From Gammaproteobacteria bacterium (GTDB lineage: Bacteria > Pseudomonadota > Gammaproteobacteria > Arenicellales > Poriferihabitantaceae), in NCBI GenBank assembly GCA_009842505.1, contig VYFG01000137.1:1-36213 (forward strand): a stretch of 36,213 bases of DNA, written 5' to 3'. Of the stretch, positions 1 through 9,051 are shown piece after piece. Numbering within the stretch: the stretch's first letter is position 1; the number at the start of each line of letters is the position of its first letter. The notes under the pieces were generated by a model. It was not told the origin of the DNA, did no database searches, and saw nothing but the letters and a program-made list of their open reading frames with translations. Made by a program: the position numbers and the translations under genes.

Positions 1-65
1 CTCAGTCAGTTACATCGGGCGGGGTGTTCACGGCCGCGAACATGAACGTTTGAGGGGGATAAACA

Positions 66-440
66 ATGAACTCACCAACCGGGAAAGCGCCCAGGGACAA
101 GCTGGAAAAAACCGGCACGCGGCATTCGCATTCGATCCGGTTCTCCGATTCCGAGTGGTATCTGGTCGAAAAAGCGGCGTCGCGGCATGGCATTCCAACC
201 GGTGAGTTCGTCCGTTCTGGGGCTCTCTCCGCCGCCGAGGGATATTCTTCAGTGCCTCCGGAGACCAATCTTTCGACGGGACATGCCGCGCTCATCGAGG
301 CCATCTACCGCGCCGTCTACCTGTTGGCCACCATCAGCCGGGAGAAACTGATCGAAGCCGGGCGGGAGGAAGACATCGAAGGGATTGTCGTGGAGGCGAG
401 AAATGCCATGGTACATACCATGAAAGCAGACCTGGAGTGA
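66..440 (+). CDS. Ribbon-helix-helix protein, probable relaxosome accessory factor
   Basis: A 124-residue protein with a basic N-terminal tail followed, at about residues 21-60, by a sequence with the strand-helix-helix pattern of MetJ/Arc-type DNA-binding proteins (SIRFSDSEW, then two helices around EKAASRHG and GEFVRSGALSAA). The C-terminal half looks helical and could be an oligomerisation region. Proteins of this build beside MobF relaxases (TrwA/TraM/MobC-like) bind oriT and help the relaxase nick. The start is well supported by a strong GAGGGGG ribosome site eight bases upstream of the ATG. It is followed closely by the DUF4209-like gene on the same strand, and the relaxase gene lies 3 kb away on the other strand. 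The specific relaxosome role is inferred from fold and context; it could also be a plain transcriptional regulator. Confidence 0.6.
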   Translation: MNSPTGKAPRDKLEKTGTRHSHSIRFSDSEWYLVEKAASRHGIPTGEFVRSGALSAAEGYSSVPPETNLSTGHAALIEAIYRAVYLLATISREKLIEAGREEDIEGIVVEARNAMVHTMKADLE

Positions 441-452
441 ATCACTACCGGA

Positions 453-2387
453 TTGTTTTTCCTCATCCATCCCCAATATCAATTGTTTGCCACGGCACCA
501 GATGGCTCGACAGTCATGACACCAGGACAGAAACAATCCACAACCAATGCAAGCCAGGAATCTTTGACGGTGGTTACCACCGATGATTTCAATGTCACGG
601 ATATCGAGGCACCCATACGGGACAGCAGGCATGTGGACTGTTTGAGCTTGGGCAAACTCTATAAAGCTGCTGCCGAACAGAAGGAATGCAGCAACGAAGT
701 GGCGTACCGGGTCTATGAATTGCTGTCATCCATCCTGTACATCACCCTAAAGCCGCAGGATATTGGGGAGCCTTACGGCCCGGTGTGCGTTTTCGAAGGG
801 CGGAGAAGTTTAGTTCCCTCCGATCTTCGCGGCGAACAATCCGTAATTCTCGGAGAGCTGGCAACCGGCATCCGAAACCCCGGACTCCGGGCCCGCCTGG
901 CAGATATAGTCTGGCTGAACGACAAAAAGCGTGCCGATATGGCGCGTGAGGCCATCATGGCCTATTGCCGGATCATCCAGGACGTACTCGAAGGGAAAGC
1001 CCAATTCCGTACAGAGACCCTGGCTGCGAGCAGCAAGGAGGGCTGCAAAATGCTGCGCCGCGCATGCCGGATCTCTCATGAAACCGGCCGGAAGGAACCC
1101 GAGGCTTCGAACCTGTATGACTTCGTGGAAAAAGTGATCCAGGATTCCATCGATCAAGAAAACCTATCCGGTTTCTTCAATATCGGCGAAATTTCGCTGC
1201 ATTTCCGAATCGGTGACCTTGGGAGTGTTGCCAGGAACGCCGAGAAATTCGCTGGATATCGAAAATGCCATCCATATCTTTCATCCAACCTGTGGGATCT
1301 TGCCGCCCTTGCTCACCGGCAGGCTAGAAACAAAGAGGAGCACCGTCGCTGCCTCGTGGCCAAGGCGGAGACCTTCGTCGAGATCGCCGACGTTGCGGAA
1401 GCCAGAGGCGAAATATTCATTGCTGTTGACAACTACCGGAATGCGATCCAGTTGCTCAGGGAACTCCAGAACACTAGGCAGAGGCGAACTGAGATTGAGG
1501 AGAAGCTGCGTCACGCACAGAGTTCGATCCGAGATGAAATGGGCGTAATTGCCACGACATTCGACGTGACCGAGGCAGTCAAGGCCGCCAGAACAGCAGT
1601 CAGTGGCCAGAGTCTTTCCCAGGCGTTGGTGGAATTTGTTTGTCTCTCCGAGTCTCCGGACCCGGACGAATTGCGTACAGAGGCAAGAAATCATGCAGAG
1701 GAAAATCCATTCATGGCCCTCTTCACCGGAAACATAGTCGACAAGGACGGAAGAACATTGTCCGAATCACCGTCATATGCAGGGGATGGCGAGGACGGGG
1801 AAGACGCGCTACACCACATCATCATTCGCAATGAAGGGCTGCGCAGGCAACATGATGTCCAGGGACTGATCGAACCGGCAAGACAACAGATACGGTCCGA
1901 ACATTCCCTCGAGATTTCCGACTTTTTCCCGTTCGCCGAAATGTCGCCGTTTGTTCCTGCTGACCGGGTTGGTCTTGTCGCAATGGGCATTGCACGATTC
2001 TTTGGCGGAGATTTCCACTCGGCGCTGCATATTCTCGTGCCGCAACTGGAAAATTCCCTCCGACAGATTCTGGAACTGCAGGGACTGGATACCTCCGCGA
2101 TTCAAAGCGACATGACACAGGAGATCCGTCCCTTCTCGGTCCTGCTGAAGAAGGAACGCGAAACCTTGGAGAAAGTATTAGGTCCGGCGATCATCTTCGA
2201 GATCGAAAACCTGTTCGATTATCGGGGCGGGCCCGCGCTCAGGCATCAACTGGCGCACGGCCTGGTCACCGCAGACCAATGTTACGGTTCGGATTCGATC
2301 TATGCCTGCTGGTTCATCTTCCGCCTTTTCTGCCTGCCGTGGTTCCGGGATTGGGAGAGTATTGCCGGCATACTCGACAACCCTTGA
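453..2387 (+). CDS. DUF4209-family protein with C-terminal HEPN-like motif
   Basis: A large protein of 644 codons from a TTG, or 623 from the in-frame ATG at 516; neither has a convincing ribosome site, and I slightly prefer the ATG. Most of it is alpha-helical with TPR-like stretches (about residues 230-360). The C-terminus, from about residue 540, resembles DUF4209: a hydrophobic core around FEIENLFDYRGGPALRH followed by RHQLAHGL. RHQLAH fits the Rx4-6H signature of HEPN domains, which are often RNases in defence and toxin systems. It begins 12 bases after the RHH gene, so the two are probably co-transcribed. Family assignment is from recalled sequence pattern. Enzymatic activity is inference only; the biochemical role of DUF4209 is unknown to me. 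Confidence 0.6.
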   Translation: MFFLIHPQYQLFATAPDGSTVMTPGQKQSTTNASQESLTVVTTDDFNVTDIEAPIRDSRHVDCLSLGKLYKAAAEQKECSNEVAYRVYELLSSILYITLKPQDIGEPYGPVCVFEGRRSLVPSDLRGEQSVILGELATGIRNPGLRARLADIVWLNDKKRADMAREAIMAYCRIIQDVLEGKAQFRTETLAASSKEGCKMLRRACRISHETGRKEPEASNLYDFVEKVIQDSIDQENLSGFFNIGEISLHFRIGDLGSVARNAEKFAGYRKCHPYLSSNLWDLAALAHRQARNKEEHRRCLVAKAETFVEIADVAEARGEIFIAVDNYRNAIQLLRELQNTRQRRTEIEEKLRHAQSSIRDEMGVIATTFDVTEAVKAARTAVSGQSLSQALVEFVCLSESPDPDELRTEARNHAEENPFMALFTGNIVDKDGRTLSESPSYAGDGEDGEDALHHIIIRNEGLRRQHDVQGLIEPARQQIRSEHSLEISDFFPFAEMSPFVPADRVGLVAMGIARFFGGDFHSALHILVPQLENSLRQILELQGLDTSAIQSDMTQEIRPFSVLLKKERETLEKVLGPAIIFEIENLFDYRGGPALRHQLAHGLVTADQCYGSDSIYACWFIFRLFCLPWFRDWESIAGILDNP

Positions 2388-2688
2388 AATCCAGCCTTGG
2401 GCAATTCGGTCCTTTGGTACCGGAAAGCCGATCCGGATTGAACACTGATCGGTCAACGCCGGGACCACCTCCCTCCAGCATGCTGTCCGCACAGAATTCA
2501 CCCGCGCGGATTTGCAGATGCAGTCATCTCAGGGTGAACCGGATCCCGCGATAGAAATTCATTGAAACTACCAACAATTCCCGATTGAAATTCCATCTCA
2601 GTCCAATAGCCCCTGGCCCTTGAATTGTGATCTGATCATCCCCAAGTGGCTATTCGGATACTTCAATTGATCTTCAGGACTACACATC
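2388..2688. other. Intergenic stretch between DUF4209 and DUF2188 genes
   Basis: About 300 bases, noticeably more AT-rich near 2550-2685 than the flanking genes. I see no conserved coding region, RNA gene or terminator hairpin with a T-run. The last part presumably carries the promoter of the small gene starting at 2689. Confidence 0.5.
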
Positions 2689-2922
2689 ATGTCTCGAAAT
2701 GAACGCCATGTCGTACCTCGTGACGACGGATGGGCTGTCGTAAAACCCGGATCGGACCGGGCCAGTGCGCTGACCGACACACAACAAGACGCAATCGATC
2801 GTGCCAGGGATATTCTCGGTAATGACGGTGGTGGAGAACTTGTGATCCATCGGCCGGATGGCACCATACGAGACTCGGACACCGTACCCCCCGGGAATGA
2901 CCCTTTCCCACCTCCTGGCTGA
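2689..2922 (+). CDS. DUF2188 domain protein
   Basis: A 77-residue protein that matches the DUF2188 pattern almost throughout: an N-terminal RHVVPRDDGWAVVKPG strand pair, an ARALT/TQQDAIDRARDI-type helix, and ELVIHRPDGTIRDSD near the end. The family consists of small alpha/beta proteins common on plasmids and genomic islands. Their molecular role is not established as far as I know. The ATG is preceded by a CAGGA ribosome site about eleven bases upstream. The short proline-rich tail (NDPFPPPG) is outside the usual domain. It lies between the DUF4209-like gene and the convergent relaxase gene, which fits carriage as island cargo. Confidence 0.75.
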   Translation: MSRNERHVVPRDDGWAVVKPGSDRASALTDTQQDAIDRARDILGNDGGGELVIHRPDGTIRDSDTVPPGNDPFPPPG

Positions 2923-3323
2923 ACTGGTTCGACGATACCGTACCACATTGCATCATTGATGTAGCGAAGGGGTCGGCTCCACATGGTTCCGGAGCGCGTA
3001 CTCCCGGGTTCTGTCCGCCTGTTCCATGTATCCTGTTTCGTCTGGCTCCGACTTGCTCCGTCTGCAAATCGGGATTTTTCATCCCACCTGATACTGCAAC
3101 CTGGCCCCACGGCATTGGCGCGAGCATGCTGTTGTCAGTACCAACAGCATGTAGGTTTGCCGTCTTCCGTCCTCAAGCCCGGCACCGGGAAGGAACGTGA
3201 AATCCTTTGGAGAGAAGGTAGCGGCCTGACAGGAATTCTGAAACAGGCCACGTAGCCGGATCGGAAAATCCAGCTTCTCCGTTCGTCGAATTTGTGGGAT
3301 ATGAGACAGTAGTCCGCCCAACG
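2923..3323. other. Intergenic stretch containing a perfect inverted repeat
   Basis: About 400 bases between the convergent DUF2188 and relaxase genes. It contains the stem-loop at 3125-3151, listed separately. I see no credible coding sequence. Confidence 0.5.
3125..3151. repeat. 10-bp perfect inverted repeat, stem-loop
   Basis: CATGCTGTTG at 3125-3134 pairs exactly with CAACAGCATG at 3142-3151 around a 7-base loop. It lies 173 bases beyond the relaxase stop on the minus strand and has no T-tract on either side, so it is not a classical intrinsic terminator. A protein-binding operator or an oriT-type hairpin is possible given the adjacent MobF relaxase, but no nic site can be recognised. Confidence 0.5.
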
Positions 3324-6300
3324 CTACAGCCCCAGGTCCATCTCCACCCGCTTGCCCCTAGTTGACGGCTCGGGCGTTTTGTCCGTAAGGGTCTCCTTAC
3401 CCGCTTTTTCTTCCTTGCCAGCCACGCTTTCCCGGAATGGGAGAACAGAACGATCCCGGCTTGGCCGTTTATCACCGGATACGTTCTGGCCCTCCGCCTC
3501 TTTCTCTGGCCTCACGCTCTCCCCGATCCCCTCCAGCGCCGATATCCGCTCCCCGGTCACCGCCTCCAGCCGTTCCCGAAGCGCCCCCGCATCGTCCGTC
3601 ACCAGCTCCGCCCGGTCCCTCGCCCGGGATATCTCCACGTAGAACGACTTCGCCGTGGTCAAGTGGGGATGATTGGCCTCCATGGCAGCAATGACGTTGT
3701 CCACCGTCCTCCCCTGAAACGCGTGCACCGTCGATGCCCACGCATGATCCAGATGCCGCAACTGCGCATCGCCTTTTTCAAGTTCTATCCGTCGGCCGTC
3801 CTCAAGACGGAAAAAAACACGGCCTTTACGGACGCCCATGACCTCCGCCGTGCTGCTGTTCACCACCCCGAGGCCCCGGTCGTTGCGCGTCCAGCGGATC
3901 CGGTCCCCCGCCCGAAGCTCGATGGAATCCACCCGGTAGACCTCCACACCGCCATGCCTTCCACCCACCATGTCCGGCCTCCACCCCACCGTCCCGCCTT
4001 TTTCGTCTTCCAGATGGATCGTTCGGGTTTGGTGGTCCACATGGGAAACCCGTCTCTCCTCGCCCTTCTCTACCCCGATTCTCCTGTACGCCCGGTGAAA
4101 CGCCACCACGTCCCCCGGCGAATAGTTCGCCGCCGGGGTCATCTCGGCTTTGGTATATCCACGGGACACCAGCCGCTGTGTAACCATGGCGGGCCCTGCA
4201 ATTCCCCCCTCCCGCGCAAGGCGCTCCCGGATATGGGCATTGATCCCTTCCCGCAGTTCATGGCTCGGCGCCATCACCCCGGTTCTTTCACGCTTCTCCG
4301 GTGACAATCGGAGCCACCGGGCGGCCACCGCACCGGCGATGTTGTCCACCTTCACCTCGGCGATGTTAGACCCGAGCTTCCCGAACGCTTCCTTGATGTT
4401 CCCCCCGATGGCTGCCTCGACCGCACTCCTGAGGCCCGAATCCCGCTGCCGGAGAATCTCGTCCATCACCGCCGTCCTCATGCCTCCCTGCTGAAGTTGG
4501 AAAAAAGGCTTGCCCGCGTCCACGGCGTCCAGTTGTTTCTCGTCCCCCACGATGACCAGCTTCGGAATCCGGAGGGTTTTCGAGATCCGCAGGAGATCAC
4601 GGGCCTGAATGGTGGAGGCCAACGACCCTTCGTCCACCACCAGTATGGTTTTGCTGAACTTCTCCCGCAGCTCCCTCTCCCCCCTTTTTTTCAATCTTCC
4701 ATCGGCAACGCCTGAGTACCTGGCGAGAAAGCGTTGCAGGGTTTCGCTTGAAACACCGGATTCATCGGCCAGGGTCCGGGCCGCCGAGGCCGAGGGGGCG
4801 AGGCCCTCCATGCGCCAGCCCTTCTTCTCCGCCAGCACCCGGGCCCGGTCCAGCATCCGGGTCTTGCCCGTCCCCGCATAGCCCTGCACCCCCACCGTGC
4901 GGTCCTTCCCCGACAGGATCAGCCGAACCGCATCCTTCTGGCCCATGGTCAGCGGACCGCCCTTCAGGTGGCGATCCACCATCCAGCCCCTCATAACGGC
5001 ACTGCTCCGGCCTTGTCCTTGCCGCATGAGAAAAATCGTCTCGCGTTCGTCGGCCACCGCCTTCCCGGTGGCGAGGCCGTCCCCGCCCGCCAACCCCGGC
5101 GCATCATGTATTTTAAGTTCTGTCTTGAGCGCCTGGATTTCCTTTTCGATCTTCTCCAGTGACGTGGACCCGGGGTCATAAGATAGGGAAGCCGTCAGCA
5201 GGTCCCTGCCCGTGAACACGGAATCCCGTTCCGACAGGTGGGCCACGGCCCACTCCACCATTTTTCTTTCTTTGGTTTCTGGCTCAGGAACGAACAGGTC
5301 TGTTTGAGGTGGGGCTGCAACTGGAAAATGGGTACTGCCATCACCTATATCGTCCTTTCCATCCATTCCAGCCATTCCATCCTTCCCGGCATCCATCGCC
5401 ATATCCCGTGTTTTCCCTTCTTCCTGTGTTTCCTGTGTTTCCCGTGCTTCCCTTGACTTCTCCCCTTCCCGCAGGTTCCTGACATGCGAGGACAGCACCA
5501 GGGAGCCGGCATCGAAGCCGAGTTCCTCCGCCCGCATGACCCATGTCCGGTGCAGTTCCCCCTTGTCCACGTCCCGCTTGTGGGACCGGGTCATCAATGC
5601 GGCCCGCCGGGCCAGGTCCGGGTTCGCCGCCGTGCCTCCCTGTCCCAGGCACTCCACCGCCGCCACGATCTCCGCCCGTCGGGTCGAGAATGCGTCGATG
5701 ACTTCCCGGGATACCCCCGCAATCTCGAACCGCCCGTCCGCATGGGTCTTTTCGACTTCATAGCCCAGGCCCTTCAGTTCACTGGCCAGTTCGTTCCGAT
5801 ACAGGGCTCCCAGCAGCATCTTTGAGGCATACAGGCCCTCGTTGGCCATGGTGCGCCATTTCCCGTCCTCACCTCTGACCATGTTGGCGATCACAGAGTG
5901 GGTATGCAGCGCCGGGTCCAGGTTTCGGGAGGTGTCGTGCCGGAACGTGGCGATGACCGCCTTCTGGTTTCCCGTCCGCACCATCTTCCCGGTTTCCGGA
6001 TCCCGCATCCGGGTCTCGGCGGCGTTCCGCTCGAACCAGTCCAGTGTCTTTTTTACTGCCCGGTCATGCGCTTCCGTGATGCGCGTGTCTCCGCCAACGA
6101 GAGCGGCCAGGGAAACGGACTTCGGGGCGGAGAAGGTGAGGTCCCGGCCGGGACGGTGGTGCAATTCTCCATCACCCGTCGTCCGGCCGAGGCGGGTATC
6201 CGTCCCATCCGGCACGACGCCCCCGAGTATCGCCTTGAAGACATCGGAGTCGACCGGGCCCTTGAGGCCGAGGTCCGCGGCGCCCCGGCCCGCCCAGGCG

Positions 6301-6404
6301 CTCGCCGCATGGTGCTCCGGGTCGTCCTTCGCGTAGTACCCGTCCCGCTCGTAGTAGCTCGCCCCCTGGGACGGGGACGCCACCATCCCGATCGAAGCAA
6401 CCAT
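3324..6404 (-). CDS. MobF-family conjugative relaxase-helicase (TrwC/TraI type)
   Basis: A 1026-residue protein, close in size to TrwC (966). The N-terminal relaxase domain has paired tyrosines at 17-18 and 23-24 and the metal-binding histidines H156, H167 and H169 (DPALHTHS); these nick oriT and hold the cleaved strand covalently. An acidic low-complexity linker spans about residues 312-360. The C-terminal SF1 helicase has Walker A GYAGTGKT (508-515), Walker B VVDEGS (589-594), and late motifs HAFQGRTVD and YVEISRARD. All key residues are present, so it looks intact. The ATG at 6404 has a weak AGAAAAA site; a second ATG lies six codons in. It follows the TraD-like gene on the same strand after a 78-base gap, matching the traD-traI order of F-like systems. 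No mating-pore genes are in the window, so the element is mobilisable or a remnant. Confidence 0.93.
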   Translation of the reverse strand: MVASIGMVASPSQGASYYERDGYYAKDDPEHHAASAWAGRGAADLGLKGPVDSDVFKAILGGVVPDGTDTRLGRTTGDGELHHRPGRDLTFSAPKSVSLAALVGGDTRITEAHDRAVKKTLDWFERNAAETRMRDPETGKMVRTGNQKAVIATFRHDTSRNLDPALHTHSVIANMVRGEDGKWRTMANEGLYASKMLLGALYRNELASELKGLGYEVEKTHADGRFEIAGVSREVIDAFSTRRAEIVAAVECLGQGGTAANPDLARRAALMTRSHKRDVDKGELHRTWVMRAEELGFDAGSLVLSSHVRNLREGEKSREARETQETQEEGKTRDMAMDAGKDGMAGMDGKDDIGDGSTHFPVAAPPQTDLFVPEPETKERKMVEWAVAHLSERDSVFTGRDLLTASLSYDPGSTSLEKIEKEIQALKTELKIHDAPGLAGGDGLATGKAVADERETIFLMRQGQGRSSAVMRGWMVDRHLKGGPLTMGQKDAVRLILSGKDRTVGVQGYAGTGKTRMLDRARVLAEKKGWRMEGLAPSASAARTLADESGVSSETLQRFLARYSGVADGRLKKRGERELREKFSKTILVVDEGSLASTIQARDLLRISKTLRIPKLVIVGDEKQLDAVDAGKPFFQLQQGGMRTAVMDEILRQRDSGLRSAVEAAIGGNIKEAFGKLGSNIAEVKVDNIAGAVAARWLRLSPEKRERTGVMAPSHELREGINAHIRERLAREGGIAGPAMVTQRLVSRGYTKAEMTPAANYSPGDVVAFHRAYRRIGVEKGEERRVSHVDHQTRTIHLEDEKGGTVGWRPDMVGGRHGGVEVYRVDSIELRAGDRIRWTRNDRGLGVVNSSTAEVMGVRKGRVFFRLEDGRRIELEKGDAQLRHLDHAWASTVHAFQGRTVDNVIAAMEANHPHLTTAKSFYVEISRARDRAELVTDDAGALRERLEAVTGERISALEGIGESVRPEKEAEGQNVSGDKRPSRDRSVLPFRESVAGKEEKAGKETLTDKTPEPSTRGKRVEMDLGL

Positions 6405-6482
6405 TTTTTCTAACTTCTCACGTGACTTTCCGTTCTCCCGGCTCTATCCGTTCTCCCAGCAGTCACTACAGAACCTGAAAAA

Positions 6483-7148
6483 TCAGAACCAGTTGGGTTT
6501 GGGTTTCTTTGGCCTAGGTGAGTGAGTGGGGGACCTGGCCGGCAGGGTGTTTTCATGCGTAACGCCGGACACCGGATCCGGGGGAACAGTGGAAACAGGG
6601 GGACCCGTACCGTCACTGACGGGCTCCTCCGGTTCGATGTCCAGCACGGCCTCCGGCGGGGGATACCGGTCACGGGCGTCCGGCCGATACATCGCATCTC
6701 TCACGGGTTCATCCTCCCACTCCCTTCGCCCCATCCCTGGCCTCAGCAACAGAAGATGGAAAATGGAAGAGAAAAGACCGCAGATCGCGCCGGTCTCCAT
6801 GGCGACGGCGGCCGTGCGGACAATCCGGAACTTGGCGCGGACCGCCTCGGTGTTGAGCCGGAACAGTAACCGGGTGGTGACGATGACCTGGCCGTCCCGG
6901 CCTCGGTACCGCACCGGGGCGCGCCAGTCCAACCCGGCCCCGACCAGGATTTCCGCGGCGGCGAGCTTGCTGGCCGCGTACCAGTCGTGGGCCGTGGTGT
7001 GGCGGATGAACGAATAACCGGTGGCCAGCACCGCCATGAGGACGACGAGGACGATCGTGACGCGGAACGGACGGATTTCCAGCACGGGGCCGTATGCGAC
7101 CCTCCGTCTGGTTCGGTGTCTGTATGCTTCATGAATTCCCGGCATCAC
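6483..7148 (-). CDS. Membrane protein resembling the N-terminus of TraD coupling protein, lacking ATPase
   Basis: A 221-residue protein. A first membrane segment lies at about residues 27-48, a ~65-residue external segment follows, and a second hydrophobic stretch (about 110-137) precedes a cytoplasmic tail. The tail is acidic and proline-rich and ends in a basic RPKKPKPNWF. This two-helix N-terminal topology and the position directly upstream of a MobF relaxase are those of type IV coupling proteins (TraD/TrwB). Those continue into a large ATPase domain with Walker A; none exists here. I infer either an internal deletion that fused the start to the proline-rich end, or a free-standing accessory protein. 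Start is GTG 7148 or ATG 7145, with a GGAGAAA site just upstream. The homology is suggested by topology and context, not by a diagnostic motif. Confidence 0.45.
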   Translation of the reverse strand: MMPGIHEAYRHRTRRRVAYGPVLEIRPFRVTIVLVVLMAVLATGYSFIRHTTAHDWYAASKLAAAEILVGAGLDWRAPVRYRGRDGQVIVTTRLLFRLNTEAVRAKFRIVRTAAVAMETGAICGLFSSIFHLLLLRPGMGRREWEDEPVRDAMYRPDARDRYPPPEAVLDIEPEEPVSDGTGPPVSTVPPDPVSGVTHENTLPARSPTHSPRPKKPKPNWF

Positions 7149-7874
7149 GCTTTCTCCGTTTGGGCCGCTGTTGGAACACCGTCATGGGCTTCGGGCGTCA
7201 TGCCGGAAGGGCGGTCGACGCTGTGCCATGCGCCCGCCCGGCCTAGCTCCTGGCGGCTTGATTGCCGGAGAATAGACAGGGATCTGGGAGGATTTCAAAT
7301 CAGGATTTAGCGGATAACCTATGGATTGAACGGCAAGCGCCCCATTGGCTGCGATGACGTACGAAAGACTTGTAAAGGGAATTTTCTCTGATCGAACAAT
7401 ACCAACACACCTGAATGCTCCGAACTGGCAAAATCGCAGTCCCGTATCTTGGGTTAGGCTCTCCCCTCAATCCACGGACAAGCCATGTAATCCTTATGCT
7501 GAATCATAAATACGTCAGCCTCCTTGCAATTCTGGCAGCCACAATCGGCATTCCCGGTTGTCGACGTCCCCAACTGTCCCATTCGACATCGAAGGAAGCC
7601 GCGTCGATGGGATGCTCCGTCGGCCAAGCTGGAGCGAAACCTGTATCAATTCAGTCTGCCGGATGGATGCCATGCTTTACAACAAAAAATGGGAACTTCT
7701 TTAAAGTGAGAAATAGGTGTACGAAATCTTATAGATCAGCAATTTAAGATATCCTGTACTTACTTCAGAAAGCATTTATCTGCATCAACCTTGATAATTC
7801 TCCATTCATTAGCCAGTTGGACATAATTCCTTTTCCGATGTAGTGTTACCTTTCCAAGTCGATTAGAAAAAATC
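7149..7874. other. Long intergenic stretch, no recognised gene
   Basis: About 725 bases marking the change from the GC-rich relaxase block to the AT-richer restriction-modification block. The best open frame is 7496-7747 (+), 83 codons, beginning with a hydrophobic segment that ends IGIPGC, loosely like a lipoprotein signal. It has no ribosome site and no recognisable family, and I do not call it a gene. The AT-rich last 130 bases presumably hold the promoter of the endonuclease gene. Confidence 0.5.
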
Positions 7875-9035
7875 ATGGAATTCCTCGCACAGCCGGCAGG
7901 GTCAAAAAGGCTCGGTGACTGGCTCAAATCAAATTTGACCGGGAATTGGGATGAATTTCGAACCGCGATAGCTTTCGTCAAGAGGTCAGGAGTGAAACAT
8001 ATCGCTCCTGATCTTGCTGAATTTGCAAAGTCGGGCCGTGTCGAGATAATCGTGGGAATAGATCACCTTGGTACGTCCTATGAGGGTCTGAAGGAGTTAC
8101 TAGACGCAGTGTCACAGAATGGCCGCGTAATCATATTTCACAATAAACTGCCACATACTTTTCACCCTAAGGTCTATTTGTTCAAATCTTCCGGATGGGC
8201 CGAGGCTGTCGTCGGTTCAGGAAATCTGACACAAGGTGGACTCTTTACAAACTATGAGGCTGGGTTGCAAGTTACATTGGACCTCAGTGACGAGACACAG
8301 CGTGGCATCCTAGATGGCATTGAGGAAGTTCTTGACGAATGGAAGGCCGGATCCGGTGGGACTTCACTTGAACTCAGCCATTCAAATCTTGAAGAACTGC
8401 ATCAAACTGGCCTGGTACCCAAGGAAGCAGATTTACCGAAGGAGGGATTGGATCACAGTCAAGCTGCAACGGATAATGATTCTTCTGGACAAAAAGTAAG
8501 GACTACACATTTTCATCCAATTTCAGTACCTCCCGCACCCACCATGCCGTCATCAGGTATGGCCAAGAACACCGTTACATCCGGTTCAGACCAACACTTT
8601 GTCATGACACTTCAGAAGACTGATGTAAGTGTCGGGCAATCAACTCCTGGCACCTCTAAACGTTCACCGGAAATCTTCATACCACTAAAGGCTAGAAATA
8701 CACAGCCGGAATTTTGGAACTGGCCAGATGGATTTCAGCATGATCCCACTCACACTGGAAAATCGGACCGAAAGGGGGTAAGGATGCGCGTGGGCAGTAA
8801 AATTGTTGAAGTGAGAATGATGACTTGGCCTGTAAAACATGACTTCCGGTTACGTAGTGAGGAACTTCGAAGTTTGGGGCAAATCGACGACATACTGGTT
8901 ATCCAAAAGGTCAATCAAGGTGCATTCGAATACGATGTGAAAGTAGTCAAGCCCGGGGAGTCGGAATATAAATCAATGATGAAAAAATGTGACCAGAATG
9001 TGCCAAATTCAAGGAAGAAATTCGGGTATTTCTGA
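7875..9035 (+). CDS. PLD-family type II restriction endonuclease (BfiI/NgoFVII-like)
   Basis: A 386-residue protein. The N-terminal phospholipase-D-like nuclease domain (about 1-165) carries the single HxK motif H97-P-K99, followed by N117 (GSGNLT) and E128 (YEAG), the residue set used by BfiI for metal-independent cleavage. As in BfiI, one motif per chain implies that two subunits build one active site. A poorly conserved linker (about 170-235) leads to a C-terminal domain from about 240 (EIFIPLK, FWNWPDGF) like the B3-type DNA-recognition domain of NgoFVII/BfiI enzymes. BfiI itself is 358 residues. The gene converges on two methyltransferase genes with a 16-base gap, which fixes its role as the nuclease of an R-M system. 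The ATG has only a weak upstream AGAAAA. Base composition is AT-richer than the chromosome, indicating transfer. Confidence 0.85.
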   Translation: MEFLAQPAGSKRLGDWLKSNLTGNWDEFRTAIAFVKRSGVKHIAPDLAEFAKSGRVEIIVGIDHLGTSYEGLKELLDAVSQNGRVIIFHNKLPHTFHPKVYLFKSSGWAEAVVGSGNLTQGGLFTNYEAGLQVTLDLSDETQRGILDGIEEVLDEWKAGSGGTSLELSHSNLEELHQTGLVPKEADLPKEGLDHSQAATDNDSSGQKVRTTHFHPISVPPAPTMPSSGMAKNTVTSGSDQHFVMTLQKTDVSVGQSTPGTSKRSPEIFIPLKARNTQPEFWNWPDGFQHDPTHTGKSDRKGVRMRVGSKIVEVRMMTWPVKHDFRLRSEELRSLGQIDDILVIQKVNQGAFEYDVKVVKPGESEYKSMMKKCDQNVPNSRKKFGYF

Positions 9036-9051
9036 CTGGACAATACACGAC

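Noticed and set aside
1..10. CTCAGTCAGT occurs at the very start and again at 36182-36191, suggesting flanking direct repeats.
   Set aside because: Ten bases at arbitrary window edges can match by chance. The right copy lies inside the GFA-family reading frame, and the material between is mostly core chromosome, so it is not a mobile-element border.
5360..5460. Repetitive CCATTCC and TTTCCTGTG runs looked like a tandem repeat or CRISPR-like array.
   Set aside because: They lie in frame inside the relaxase gene and encode its acidic low-complexity linker; units are short and irregular with no spacers.
7496..7747. Possible small lipoprotein gene beginning with a hydrophobic segment and IPGC.
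   Set aside because: No ribosome site, poor lipobox, no recognisable family, and a cysteine- and basic-rich remainder unlike a secreted protein.
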